From contig DATJZV010000186.1 of NCBI GenBank assembly GCA_035498715.1, positions 1 through 64,000 on the forward strand: a DNA stretch of 64,000 bases. Direction: 5' to 3'. Each line of letters starts with the position of its first letter. Positions within the stretch are counted from its first letter, which is position 1. The notes under the pieces are model-generated. The model did no database searches. It was not told the origin of the DNA and saw only the letters and a list, made by a program, of their open reading frames with translations. The translations under genes were made by a program, and so were the position numbers. Shown piece by piece: positions 44,121-52,810 of the stretch. Origin of the DNA: DASPSR01 sp035498715. Lineage in GTDB: Bacteria > Nitrospirota > UBA9217.

Positions 44121-46622
44121 TTAAACGTCAAGAGGATCCTGCCATGTCCCCCCGCCGCTGTAATACATGCCGGTTCGTTTCACCCCGAACAGTACTGAAT
44201 GATCTGCGTTCACGGCGAACAACTCCTGGATCACGTCCTGCACGCGAGGCCTGAGCTGGTCTTTATCCAACAGAATGATCGCGAGTTCGGCCATGTTGCC
44301 AACCAGTGCTGCGGTAATTGATTCAATCCCCGGACGGATATCCTTCTGTCGGCCATCTTTTGTCACCATTACCGAGGTGCGGGACAGGAAATCGCCAACC
44401 CTGTGTCCAATATCACCGGCATATGCGGCCGGGACTGTCACCTCATATTTATATCTGACGATGCTCCCGGAAAGAGACGGAGATTTTTTCGGAATTACGC
44501 GTGCCGCAAGGATTCTTATTCCCGGAGGCAGGGTAGTGTTCAGGTTTTTGATGATCTGCAGGAGATCGATGAACGGGTCGGTCTCCACGTCCAGATACTC
44601 TGCCTCGCTCTCGATGCCTACGGAGAGCGCGGGACCGAAGGCAATTTTTGGGTGGGGATTGAAGCCGCTGGAGAACGTGATCGGCAATCCCGCCCTTACC
44701 GCCGCTCGGTGGAAGAGCGTCATGAGGTCGAGGTGCGACAGGAAGCGGAGCCGGTCGGTTTTTGAATATTTGATCCTGACACGCGTGCTGATGTCATGCG
44801 GGGCCGATTGCTTCGCCTGTACCTCTGGTAATGTCACCGGGCCGCTCTTTACTTCAATAGCAGAAGCAGCCGGTTTTCCGAGTGACAGGGTCCCACCGTC
44901 CTTGCATCCGATGCCGCATCGCTCGCAGTCTACTCGGCAGTTTCCTGTGATCTCCGCCGTTACTGCACGCCGGTATTCCCGCTTGAGGAATTCCGTGGTC
45001 ACGCCGCTTTTAATGTGATCCCAGGGGAGCTCATCGTCCAGTCCGAATGCGCGGCAGGCGTACGATGCGGGTTCTAGGCCGCACACCTGGAATGCCTCTT
45101 GCCATGTTGTGAACGAAAAACATTCTGTCCAACCATCTAAGCGGCATCCGCGTCGTACGGCTTCATCGATGACCTTGCCGATATTCCTGTCCCCCCGCGC
45201 AAATGCTCCTTCGAGCAGGCTCATCTCCGGATTATGAGGCTTCATGGAGATCCCTTTTCGTCTCAGCCCGTTCTCCAAGTAAGCATGCTTTATCCTGATG
45301 TCCTCTCGTGTTGCCTGTCCAAACCATTGGAAGGGAGTATGTGGCTTCGGCACGAACGTTGAGACGCTGATATTGAGCTGAACATGACGTTTGGAGACTT
45401 TTTTGCCGAGTGCAAGGATGTTATGAGCAATCCTGATGATGCCGTCCAGGTCCGCGTCCGTTTCCGTAGGGAGCCCTATCATAAAATAGAGCTTCAAAAC
45501 GTTCCAGCCGCTTGCAAAGATGGTCTCTGCCGCGTCCATAAGATCGGTGTCGGTCACTGCTTTGTTGATAACGCGGCGAAGGCGTTCAGTGCCTGCTTCC
45601 GGCGCAAGGGTGAAGCCAGTCTTGCGCACGCCTGCAATTGCCCGGATCATCTCCGGCGTGAGAGTCCCGATACGGAGCGAAGGGAGCGAAATAGAGATGC
45701 GGCTTTCCCGGTATCGGTTGACGAGGTCCTGCATAAGCGGCTGGATGACGGAATAATCGCCGGAGCTCAACGATGCAAGCGAAAGCTCGTCGTAACCCGT
45801 ACAGGAAAGTGATTCGTGGAGCAGCGCTTTGACGCGTTCAGCGCTCCGTTCCCGGTAAGGCCGGTAGATGATCCCTGCCTGGCAGAAACGGCAACCGCGG
45901 ATGCAACCGCGCGCGATCTCGATTGTGGCCCGATCGTGCACCGGCTTCATGAGAGGCAGGATTGGCCTGTTAGGGTATGCTGCGGATTCTAGGTCCCTGA
46001 CGAATCTTCTCCGAACGGTTCTTTTCCCAAGCGAAGGTACGTAGAACCCTTCGCGCTGTGCAAGCGCCGTGAGGTATTTTTCTCTGGTCGGATATTCTTG
46101 CCGGAGCTCCACAATCTCATGGATTGCTTCTTCTGCTTCGCCGATATAGAAGACATCGATAAAATCTCCAAGAGGCTCGGGGTTGACGGCACAAGGGCCA
46201 CCTGCGATGACCACGGGGTGACTGTCCGTGCGGTCTGATGAGAGCAATGGGATCTGGGCGAGTCCCAGCCCTGCAATGATATTTGTGTACGACAGCTCAT
46301 ACTGGAGCGTAATGCCGATGATGTCGAATTGGGAAAGCGGAAGGTTCGACTCGAGGCTCGTGAGTGGCCTCCCGGAGTCGCGCAGCCGCTGTTCGTAATC
46401 CGTCCACGGAGAGAACACTCGCTCGCATGCCGTGTCGTCCCTGTTGTTTAGGATGTGGTAGAGTATCCGGAGCCCGAGATGTGACATCCCGACCTCATAA
46501 GTATCTGGGAAAAAAAGGCAGACCTTGGTCCGTATCTTCGAGAGATCTTTATGAACGCTGTGGATCTCGGTGTTGATGTATCGAGCTGGTTTCACGACCA
46601 GCGGCAGGAAATCTTCAAGCAT
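44121..46622 (-). CDS. TIGR03960-type radical SAM protein fused to a TIGR03936/DUF2344 domain
   Basis: 833 residues. A cobalamin-binding-like N-terminus (KVCLFFPDTYEVGMSHLG) precedes the radical SAM motif C240-x3-C244-x2-C247. The last 200 residues form a DUF2344 domain (RIKYSKTDRLRFLSHLDLM...GFNPHPKIAFGPALSVG). Cysteines around residues 560-575 (CRVDCERCGIGC) may bind another cluster. The fused family is frequently beside RNase G/E and rplU-rpmA and is thought to act in RNA or ribosome modification; the reaction is unproven. ATG start at 46622. Confidence 0.87.
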   Translation of the reverse strand: MLEDFLPLVVKPARYINTEIHSVHKDLSKIRTKVCLFFPDTYEVGMSHLGLRILYHILNNRDDTACERVFSPWTDYEQRLRDSGRPLTSLESNLPLSQFDIIGITLQYELSYTNIIAGLGLAQIPLLSSDRTDSHPVVIAGGPCAVNPEPLGDFIDVFYIGEAEEAIHEIVELRQEYPTREKYLTALAQREGFYVPSLGKRTVRRRFVRDLESAAYPNRPILPLMKPVHDRATIEIARGCIRGCRFCQAGIIYRPYRERSAERVKALLHESLSCTGYDELSLASLSSGDYSVIQPLMQDLVNRYRESRISISLPSLRIGTLTPEMIRAIAGVRKTGFTLAPEAGTERLRRVINKAVTDTDLMDAAETIFASGWNVLKLYFMIGLPTETDADLDGIIRIAHNILALGKKVSKRHVQLNISVSTFVPKPHTPFQWFGQATREDIRIKHAYLENGLRRKGISMKPHNPEMSLLEGAFARGDRNIGKVIDEAVRRGCRLDGWTECFSFTTWQEAFQVCGLEPASYACRAFGLDDELPWDHIKSGVTTEFLKREYRRAVTAEITGNCRVDCERCGIGCKDGGTLSLGKPAASAIEVKSGPVTLPEVQAKQSAPHDISTRVRIKYSKTDRLRFLSHLDLMTLFHRAAVRAGLPITFSSGFNPHPKIAFGPALSVGIESEAEYLDVETDPFIDLLQIIKNLNTTLPPGIRILAARVIPKKSPSLSGSIVRYKYEVTVPAAYAGDIGHRVGDFLSRTSVMVTKDGRQKDIRPGIESITAALVGNMAELAIILLDKDQLRPRVQDVIQELFAVNADHSVLFGVKRTGMYYSGGGTWQDPLDV

Positions 46623-46723
46623 GGAACTCCTTTAAGATTGGGAGAGCAGGGAGCTGAGAGCAAAGGGCAATCGGAACCGCCAAGCCTTGCGCTATTGCCT
46701 CCGCGCTGTGCGCACTAGCGTTA

Positions 46724-47854
46724 TTAATAGAACAACATAAACCGACGTGCTTGAATATTCAAGAGTAATCCCAGGGCGATGAAGGTGGTGATGGTGGAGG
46801 TTCCCCCGTAGCTCACGAGGGGGAGTGGTACTCCCACGACCGGCACAATGCCAACGGCCATGCCCACGTTTATGAAAACGTAGAGCGATATCATGGAAAC
46901 GATGCCGCCGGCCATGAGCACTCCGAGGCGGTCTTTTGCGTTTTTGGCTGTGTCTACGCCGACGAGGAGAAGGATCAGGTACAGGAGAACTATGAGGCCC
47001 GTGCCGATAAAGCCGCGTTCTTCCGCGATCACGGCAAAGATGAAATCTGTGTGGCGCTCAGGCAGAAACGCCATTTGGCTCTGAGTACCCTTACGGAATC
47101 CCTTGCCAAGGATCTGGCCTGAACCCACTGCGATCTTGGACTGGTTCGCGTGATAACCGCTGCCGAGCGGGTCCGAACTCGGGTCAACGAACGCCCGTAT
47201 CCGGTTCTGCTGGTATGGCTTGAGTGAACCCCATATCTTATGCCGCACGGGAGGAACGAGGAAGACCGCCGAGACAATCGTTGCCCCTATGAGGATCATG
47301 ATGAAGACTGAACGCATGCGGAGCCCTGCAATCATCACGATAAGGGCAGAGGTTAGGAGCAGCATGAGTGCAGTGCCGAGGTCGGGCTGCTTAAGCACGA
47401 GTACGAGCGGAATCAGGACCATGGCGCCGGGGATGGCAAGGTCCCGGAGGTCATAACCGCCCCGCTTCGGGTCCTCGGCGAAATATCGGGCGAGGGCAAG
47501 CGTGAGTGAAAGCTTAGCGAGCTCCGAGGGCTGGAACGCGAAGGGGCCGATGGCCAGCCAGCGCTGGGCTCCCATGCCGGTCCTCCCCATCATCATGACC
47601 AGGAGCAGGAGCAAAATCGAAGTGGCATACAGAACATAGGCGTACCGCCCCACGGTGTGGTAATCCGGAATAAGCGCAAGGAACATGATAATGACGCCTA
47701 TGGAAACCCAGAGAAGCTGCTTGTAATACAGGGACGAAGGGCCATTCGCCGTGTAGGTCGCACTGTAGACTGCCGAGAGCCCGATGAGCGCAATAGCGAA
47801 TATGAGGCCGATCATGCCCCAGGGAAGATTAGCGAACCGTCTTTGGTCCAGCAT
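46724..47854 (-). CDS. rodA: Rod-shape peptidoglycan polymerase RodA (SEDS family)
   Basis: 376 residues with about ten membrane helices. SEDS signatures are GRTGMGAQRWLAIGPFAFQPSELAKL and, near the end, VGVPLPLVSYGGTST. It polymerises lipid II together with PBP2. It overlaps mrdA by 26 bases, so the two are translationally coupled. Start ATG at 47854, within the end of mrdA. Confidence 0.96.
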   Translation of the reverse strand: MLDQRRFANLPWGMIGLIFAIALIGLSAVYSATYTANGPSSLYYKQLLWVSIGVIIMFLALIPDYHTVGRYAYVLYATSILLLLLVMMMGRTGMGAQRWLAIGPFAFQPSELAKLSLTLALARYFAEDPKRGGYDLRDLAIPGAMVLIPLVLVLKQPDLGTALMLLLTSALIVMIAGLRMRSVFIMILIGATIVSAVFLVPPVRHKIWGSLKPYQQNRIRAFVDPSSDPLGSGYHANQSKIAVGSGQILGKGFRKGTQSQMAFLPERHTDFIFAVIAEERGFIGTGLIVLLYLILLLVGVDTAKNAKDRLGVLMAGGIVSMISLYVFINVGMAVGIVPVVGVPLPLVSYGGTSTITTFIALGLLLNIQARRFMLFY

Positions 47855-49640
47855 TTTTCATGTACTCCTCTATAACCCTTCGCGCTACCGGCGCGGCCGC
47901 GCCGCCACCGTGCCCTCCGTGCTCTACGAGCACTGCAACGGCGATCCTCGGATCATCGACCGGAGCATATGCAATGAACCATGCATGATCCTGAGTATTC
48001 TCCGAAAGTTTTCTCCCGGGGATCTTTTGGGCGATCACCTGAGCGGTGCCGGTCTTACCTGCCACTATCGCTAATGGGTTCTGGGCTCCGTGAGCTGTCC
48101 CACCCGGCTCGTTCACCACGCCGGTGAGCGCTTTCCTGACCTCTTCGAGCGCAGTCGGATCAATCACAACCCGGTTTTTACGTTCCGGTGAAAATGTTGT
48201 TACTGCGCCGGTTTCCCGGTTTCTGGTCATCTTTAGCAGTATAGGTCGATAGAAATTTCCGCCGTTTGCAATGGCACTGATCATCTGGCAGGCCTGGATA
48301 GGGCTGACGAGTACGAAACCCTGTCCGATGGAATTGATGTAAGTATCCCCTGGATACCACGGTTCCTTCGTTTTTTTCTTCTTCCACTCTGTCGTGGGAA
48401 TAAGTCCCGCTTTTTCTTCGGGTAGAGGGATACCGGTCAAGCTTCCATACCCGAGATTTTTTGCGTACTGGGCTATGCGGTCCCATCCGATACGTTCACC
48501 CATGGTATAAAAGTAAACGTCACAGGACTCAACGAGCGCCTGATGAAATGAGACCGCCCCATGGCCTCCTTTTTTCCAGCACCGGAAAGCGTGTTTGCCG
48601 CTTGTGATGTAACCTCTGCAATTGACCTTATCATCAAGCTTGATAATGCCGGACTCGAGGCCGGCCAAGGACACGATGATCTTGAACGTGGAGCCCGGTG
48701 GGTACACGCTCTGGATGGCCCGGTTATAAAGCGGATGGGTCGGATCGTTTGTGAGCCGGGTCCAGTCCTTGGGCGCGATGCCCCGCGGAAACAGGTTTGG
48801 GTCGTAGTTAGGATGGCTCGCCAGCGCGAGGATCTCCCCTGTATTCGGGTCCATTGCGACCACGGCGCCCGAACGGTCGCCGAGCGCTTCCTCAGCCGCC
48901 TTCTGCACATCAAGGTCGATGGTCAGATAAATGTCCGTGCCGGGCTTGGGCTCTTCAATACCGAGGTCTTTTACCTTTCTGCCTGCGGCGTTCACCTGGA
49001 TCATCCTCCTGCCAGCGCTACCGCGGAGATATTTGTCGTAAACCTTTTCCAGACCGCCCTGGCCAGTGAGGAGCCCGATGTCAGACTGTTCCTGTTTTCG
49101 TTGTGCCTGCGACACTTTTCCAATATAGCCGAGCTGGTGCGAGGCGAGTCCCGCATAGGGGTAATGCCTGCGGTGTTCCGGTTCGATGATTGCGCCGGGC
49201 AGGTCATCCTGATGGGCTTCCACGACGGCCACTTCGTCCCAGGGGGCCTCTTCCCGTATTTTCACGGGATCGTATTTGGTCCTTACGGGATCCGCATCAT
49301 CGAGCGCCTCGCGGATGATTTCTGGACGAAGATTAACGATGGTCGCCAGCTTGTTGATCGTGGCGTCGAGATCCTGTACATCTTCCGGAACGAGCGAAAT
49401 GTCGAAGGCGAGCTCATTTTCAACGATTGGTCTGCCCCTACGGTCATAAATAATGCCCCGCGGCGGCCTGATCTTCACTGGCCTGATCCGATTGCTCTCC
49501 GCCTGGTCATAGTAGTATTCGCCTTTTATTGCCTGGAGGTACCACAGACGGATAAAGAGGATAAGGGTGAAAAGGATAATGAACGCAGCCAGAAACGGGA
49601 GCCTTCTCTGGATATCGACGGGACTGTCCTGCTGGTACAT
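47829..49640 (-). CDS. mrdA: Penicillin-binding protein 2 (elongasome transpeptidase)
   Basis: 603 residues. A single N-terminal membrane helix (about 16-35), a PBP dimerisation domain, then the transpeptidase with S317-T-F-K, SCD (in LVESCDVYFY) and KTGTAQ. It cross-links peptidoglycan in lateral-wall growth with RodA. Its ATG directly abuts the end of mreD with no gap. Confidence 0.96.
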   Translation of the reverse strand: MYQQDSPVDIQRRLPFLAAFIILFTLILFIRLWYLQAIKGEYYYDQAESNRIRPVKIRPPRGIIYDRRGRPIVENELAFDISLVPEDVQDLDATINKLATIVNLRPEIIREALDDADPVRTKYDPVKIREEAPWDEVAVVEAHQDDLPGAIIEPEHRRHYPYAGLASHQLGYIGKVSQAQRKQEQSDIGLLTGQGGLEKVYDKYLRGSAGRRMIQVNAAGRKVKDLGIEEPKPGTDIYLTIDLDVQKAAEEALGDRSGAVVAMDPNTGEILALASHPNYDPNLFPRGIAPKDWTRLTNDPTHPLYNRAIQSVYPPGSTFKIIVSLAGLESGIIKLDDKVNCRGYITSGKHAFRCWKKGGHGAVSFHQALVESCDVYFYTMGERIGWDRIAQYAKNLGYGSLTGIPLPEEKAGLIPTTEWKKKKTKEPWYPGDTYINSIGQGFVLVSPIQACQMISAIANGGNFYRPILLKMTRNRETGAVTTFSPERKNRVVIDPTALEEVRKALTGVVNEPGGTAHGAQNPLAIVAGKTGTAQVIAQKIPGRKLSENTQDHAWFIAYAPVDDPRIAVAVLVEHGGHGGGAAAPVARRVIEEYMKNAGPKTVR

Positions 49641-50153
49641 CTACAGCTCCTTCTGAAGGGCGTGCCGCCTCAGCGTGTTCAGAACGTTCCTGCTGCCGAT
49701 GAACCGCAGCAGGAGGATGCCGAGTACCCCTGTATAGAGCGCTTGAGGGAGTATGCTGGTAAAGAACATGCTGAAGATCGGAACCGATCCGTAAATCACT
49801 TGCATGAACAGCGCGATGAAAAGCCCTTCCGCCAGGGAGAAAGCCGCCAGTAAGATAAGATTTGATGGACTCGATATGTCGAGCACCCTCCTGCCGAAAA
49901 TGCCTGCACACAGGCCTACCAGTCCCCGCGTGAAGCCGTTCAGGCCGATGAAACTCGCCGATCCGATATCCTGGATCAGGCCAATGCCGATGCCTGCGAG
50001 CGCAGCCTCTCCTGGGCCGGTAAGCAGCCCGATGATATAAATCACGGCCAGGGCGAGGTCAGGCTTGATCCCAGCCAAAGAAAGGCGGCTGAACAGGCTC
50101 GCCTGAACAGGGATGATAAGCAGGACGATGAGGAAATAAATGCGGGGCTTCAT
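49641..50153 (-). CDS. mreD: Rod-shape determining protein MreD
   Basis: 170 residues with five or six predicted membrane helices; GEAALAGIGIGLIQDIGSASFIGLNGF is the characteristic MreD loop. It bridges MreC and the peptidoglycan synthases. It overlaps mreC by four bases and abuts mrdA. Confidence 0.92.
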   Translation of the reverse strand: MKPRIYFLIVLLIIPVQASLFSRLSLAGIKPDLALAVIYIIGLLTGPGEAALAGIGIGLIQDIGSASFIGLNGFTRGLVGLCAGIFGRRVLDISSPSNLILLAAFSLAEGLFIALFMQVIYGSVPIFSMFFTSILPQALYTGVLGILLLRFIGSRNVLNTLRRHALQKEL

Positions 50154-50956
50154 TTCCGGAGCACCAGTGCTTCTTCCAAGCGCGATAATCTGACGGCAGG
50201 TTCCGCCACAACGGTCTGAAACGCGCTAGCCTCGTGTCTGGTGACCTTGGTCACCGTGGCGACGGGGAGTCCCTTTGGGTAGATGCCATCGAGTCCCGAG
50301 GTAACGAGGAGGTCGCCTTCCTGGATATCGGCATAGTAAGAAACATACTTCAGAGCGCAGGTGATGATCTTGCCCTCGAGCAGTCCTTCTTCCCTGTTCC
50401 TCTGAACCCTGACGGCGAGCGTGCTCCCAGGATCCGTTATGAGTATCACCTTTGCCGTACCCGAGAGCGCTGCCTGGACCCTCCCGACGATACCTGTCGG
50501 AGCGATCACTGCCATGTCCTTTTGGATGCCGTCGTCTGTCCCTTTGTTGATCGTTACCGTGCGCGAAGAGGGTGACGATTCCTTGGCGATCACCTGTGCC
50601 ATAACCGATGCGGGGGGATGTAGCTTCCTGAAGCCCAACAGCTCGCGCAAGCGTTCGTTCTCGATGATGAGTTCGTTCGTGATGGAATTCTCGAGTTTCA
50701 GCTGTCCCGTCTCTTCTTTCAAACGTTCATTCTCTCGCTCCGTGTGAATGAGAAAAATATATCCGTTGGCAGCGGATTCCGCGAAGCGAAAAGGACTAGT
50801 TATAACGCGTTCAAAAAAACCGGATACTGCGAGGACCGGCTTCTCCATGAATGTCAACCGTCCAGCCTTCACCTGGAACGTGATGAGCCAGAACAGGATC
50901 ATAAAGAGGATGAACAGGATAAGGAATTTTTTATGCTTTGTGATAAACTCAGGCAT
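50150..50956 (-). CDS. mreC: Rod-shape determining protein MreC
   Basis: 268 residues. One N-terminal membrane helix (about 10-28), a coiled coil (about 68-105, ENERLKEETGQLKLENSI), then a periplasmic double beta-barrel (VIAKESSPSSRTVTINKGTDDGI, GIVGRV, LLVTSGLDGIYPKGLPVATV). It scaffolds the elongasome. Seventeen bases separate it from mreB. Confidence 0.95.
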   Translation of the reverse strand: MPEFITKHKKFLILFILFMILFWLITFQVKAGRLTFMEKPVLAVSGFFERVITSPFRFAESAANGYIFLIHTERENERLKEETGQLKLENSITNELIIENERLRELLGFRKLHPPASVMAQVIAKESSPSSRTVTINKGTDDGIQKDMAVIAPTGIVGRVQAALSGTAKVILITDPGSTLAVRVQRNREEGLLEGKIITCALKYVSYYADIQEGDLLVTSGLDGIYPKGLPVATVTKVTRHEASAFQTVVAEPAVRLSRLEEALVLRK

Positions 50957-50973
50957 TCGGACAGACGCTTGTT

Positions 50974-51999
50974 CTACATGATTACCTTTTTCAGAATTTC
51001 CTCATCATCAAGCACCTTGCCGGCGCCGAGCGCCACGCACGTAAGGGGATCTTCTGCGATAATGATGGGGAGCGATGTCTCCTCACGGAGGAAGACATCT
51101 AAGCCTTTGAGCAGCGCACCTCCGCCTGCAAGAACGATCCCTTTGTCCACAATATCTGCCGAGAGTTCCGGAGGCGTGTTCTCGAGCGCGAGCTTTATCC
51201 CGTTCAAAATCTGACTGACCGGCTCAGCGAGCGATTCGCGGACCTCGCTGTCGTCGAGGATTAGCGTCTTGGGGATGCCGGAAACCAGGTCGCGGCCTTT
51301 GATCTCCATAGTCTGCCGGGCACTGTCCGTTTTATACGCAGATCCGAGCTCGAGCTTGATCGATTCGGCCATCATCTCGCCGATGAGCAGGTTGTATTTG
51401 CGCTTGATATAGTTGATGATTGCCTCATCCATTTTGTCCCCTCCCACACGGATGGCCTTGCTGTAGACCACGCCGTCCATGGAGATGACGGCGATATCCG
51501 TGGTGCCGCCGCCGATGTCCACGATCATGTTGCCCGAGGGCTCTGATATGGGAAGACCGGTACCGATGGCCGCGGCCACGGGTTCTTCGATGAGGTAGAC
51601 ATCGCGCCCTCCCGATGTGATAGCGGCGTCCTTCACCGCGCGCTGTTCGACCTGCGTGATCCCCGAAGGAACGCCGATTACGATGCGGGGCCGCATGAAG
51701 GACTTCCGGTTGTGCACCCGCTGGATGAAGTATTTGAGCATCTCACCGGTTATGTCGAAGTCCGAAATCACGCCATCCTTGATCGGGCGGATCGTCTTGA
51801 CATCGCCTGGCGTGCGGCCGAGCATCCGCTTGGCTTCGGCACCTACGGCAAGCACCCTGCCGGTCTTCGCTGAGATGGCAACGACAGAAGGCTCGTTACA
51901 CACGATGCCCTTGCCCTTGACGTACACCAGCGTGTTGGCCGTACCTAGGTCGATGGCCATGTCATTCGAAAACCATCCCATAATAGTGTTGATGAACAT
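50974..51999 (-). CDS. mreB: Actin-like rod-shape protein MreB
   Basis: 341 residues. The actin-fold phosphate loops are AIDLGTANTLVY and MIVDIGGGTTDIAVIS; the adenosine motif is VLAGGGALLKGLD. The N-terminal MFINTIMGWFSND is a probable membrane-binding helix. MreB filaments position wall synthesis, so a rod-shaped cell is expected. AAAGGAG precedes the start. It heads the cluster mreB-mreC-mreD-mrdA-rodA. Confidence 0.97.
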   Translation of the reverse strand: MFINTIMGWFSNDMAIDLGTANTLVYVKGKGIVCNEPSVVAISAKTGRVLAVGAEAKRMLGRTPGDVKTIRPIKDGVISDFDITGEMLKYFIQRVHNRKSFMRPRIVIGVPSGITQVEQRAVKDAAITSGGRDVYLIEEPVAAAIGTGLPISEPSGNMIVDIGGGTTDIAVISMDGVVYSKAIRVGGDKMDEAIINYIKRKYNLLIGEMMAESIKLELGSAYKTDSARQTMEIKGRDLVSGIPKTLILDDSEVRESLAEPVSQILNGIKLALENTPPELSADIVDKGIVLAGGGALLKGLDVFLREETSLPIIIAEDPLTCVALGAGKVLDDEEILKKVIM

Positions 52000-52142
52000 C
52001 GTTAGAAAAGGCTCCTTTCGAAATGCAGGATCACATAGTGAGGCACAGGGACCTGCGGACCGATACCGTCAAACCCGGACCATGGTCCCAGGAACCTCTG
52101 AAAACTAATCTCTCTTGACATCTATTCGTGTTGCAGAGCATG

Positions 52143-52628
52143 CTATATATCATGCGGTATCGTGTCTTCTTTCTCCTCCTCCATCGACGGTGGAGCAGTT
52201 TGTATGTCTGGCTGCCGGTCTGTAGTTGCGGACTGGACTGCCGGAACGACCCATGTCCGCGCCAGCATATCGCCAATCCGCATCCCCCGATCGTCACCGA
52301 TGGCGGTGAGGCATTCGATGCCGAGCGCAAGGGGGCCAAGGAGCCAGCCGGCGTAGGGGATCAGAAACAGCATAAAGACCAGCGCGAACGTAACGTTTCT
52401 GATGATCGATTCCCGGTAGGTTGTCGCCTTCACCCCGTCCATCGGGGCGACCCGGAGACCGATCAGTTTTTTGCCCGCGCTCTGCCCCTCGAACAACCCA
52501 TCGCGGATGAGCAGGTAGCCGGCAGCTGAGAGGAAACCAAGAACATCCGGAAGCCGTGCCAGCCCGATGACAAGTAAGAGATCAACAAATCCTGCAACCG
52601 CTCTGGTTGTGAGGTCCGCCTTCTGCAA
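52143..52628 (-). CDS. RDD-family membrane protein
   Basis: 161 residues. It begins with TRAVAGFVDLLLVIG (the R...D pattern of RDD proteins) and carries GQSAGKKLIGLRVAPMDG, the family's second block, with three membrane helices. RDD proteins are sometimes linked to Na+/H+ exchange; here the role is unknown. Its start region abuts the upstream frame of the divergent SulP gene. Confidence 0.82.
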   Translation of the reverse strand: MQKADLTTRAVAGFVDLLLVIGLARLPDVLGFLSAAGYLLIRDGLFEGQSAGKKLIGLRVAPMDGVKATTYRESIIRNVTFALVFMLFLIPYAGWLLGPLALGIECLTAIGDDRGMRIGDMLARTWVVPAVQSATTDRQPDIQTAPPSMEEEKEDTIPHDI

Positions 52629-52749
52629 TGAGCCTCCTAAACCGATACATGATAACAGAACAAAAAGCTTATTTCAAGCGTAAAAGTAAATCCGGTCCCG
52701 TTGAAGTAATGACAAAAAAAGGGAAAATCCGCTCGGAGAGGTCTCCAAC

Positions 52750-52778
52750 TGGACTAATTGGAGAGGGCAAGCTATACT
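52750..52778 (+). promoter_or_regulatory. Promoter candidate for the SulP gene
   Basis: TGGACT (52750-52755), a 17-base spacer and TATACT (52773-52778). It lies about 35 bases before the ATG at 52811. This supports the shorter SulP reading rather than the start at 52628. Confidence 0.45.
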
Positions 52779-52810
52779 CTAAAAAGGTCCAGTTGCAGGG
52801 ACCTATATCT

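Noticed and set aside
48561..49853. 430-codon plus-strand ORF opposite mrdA and mreD
   Set aside because: Antisense to two genes with clear catalytic motifs and coupling; no domain signature of its own.
52115..52150. TTGACA with TGCTATATAT as a plus-strand promoter
   Set aside because: Spacing is 23 bases and it would transcribe antisense into the RDD gene.
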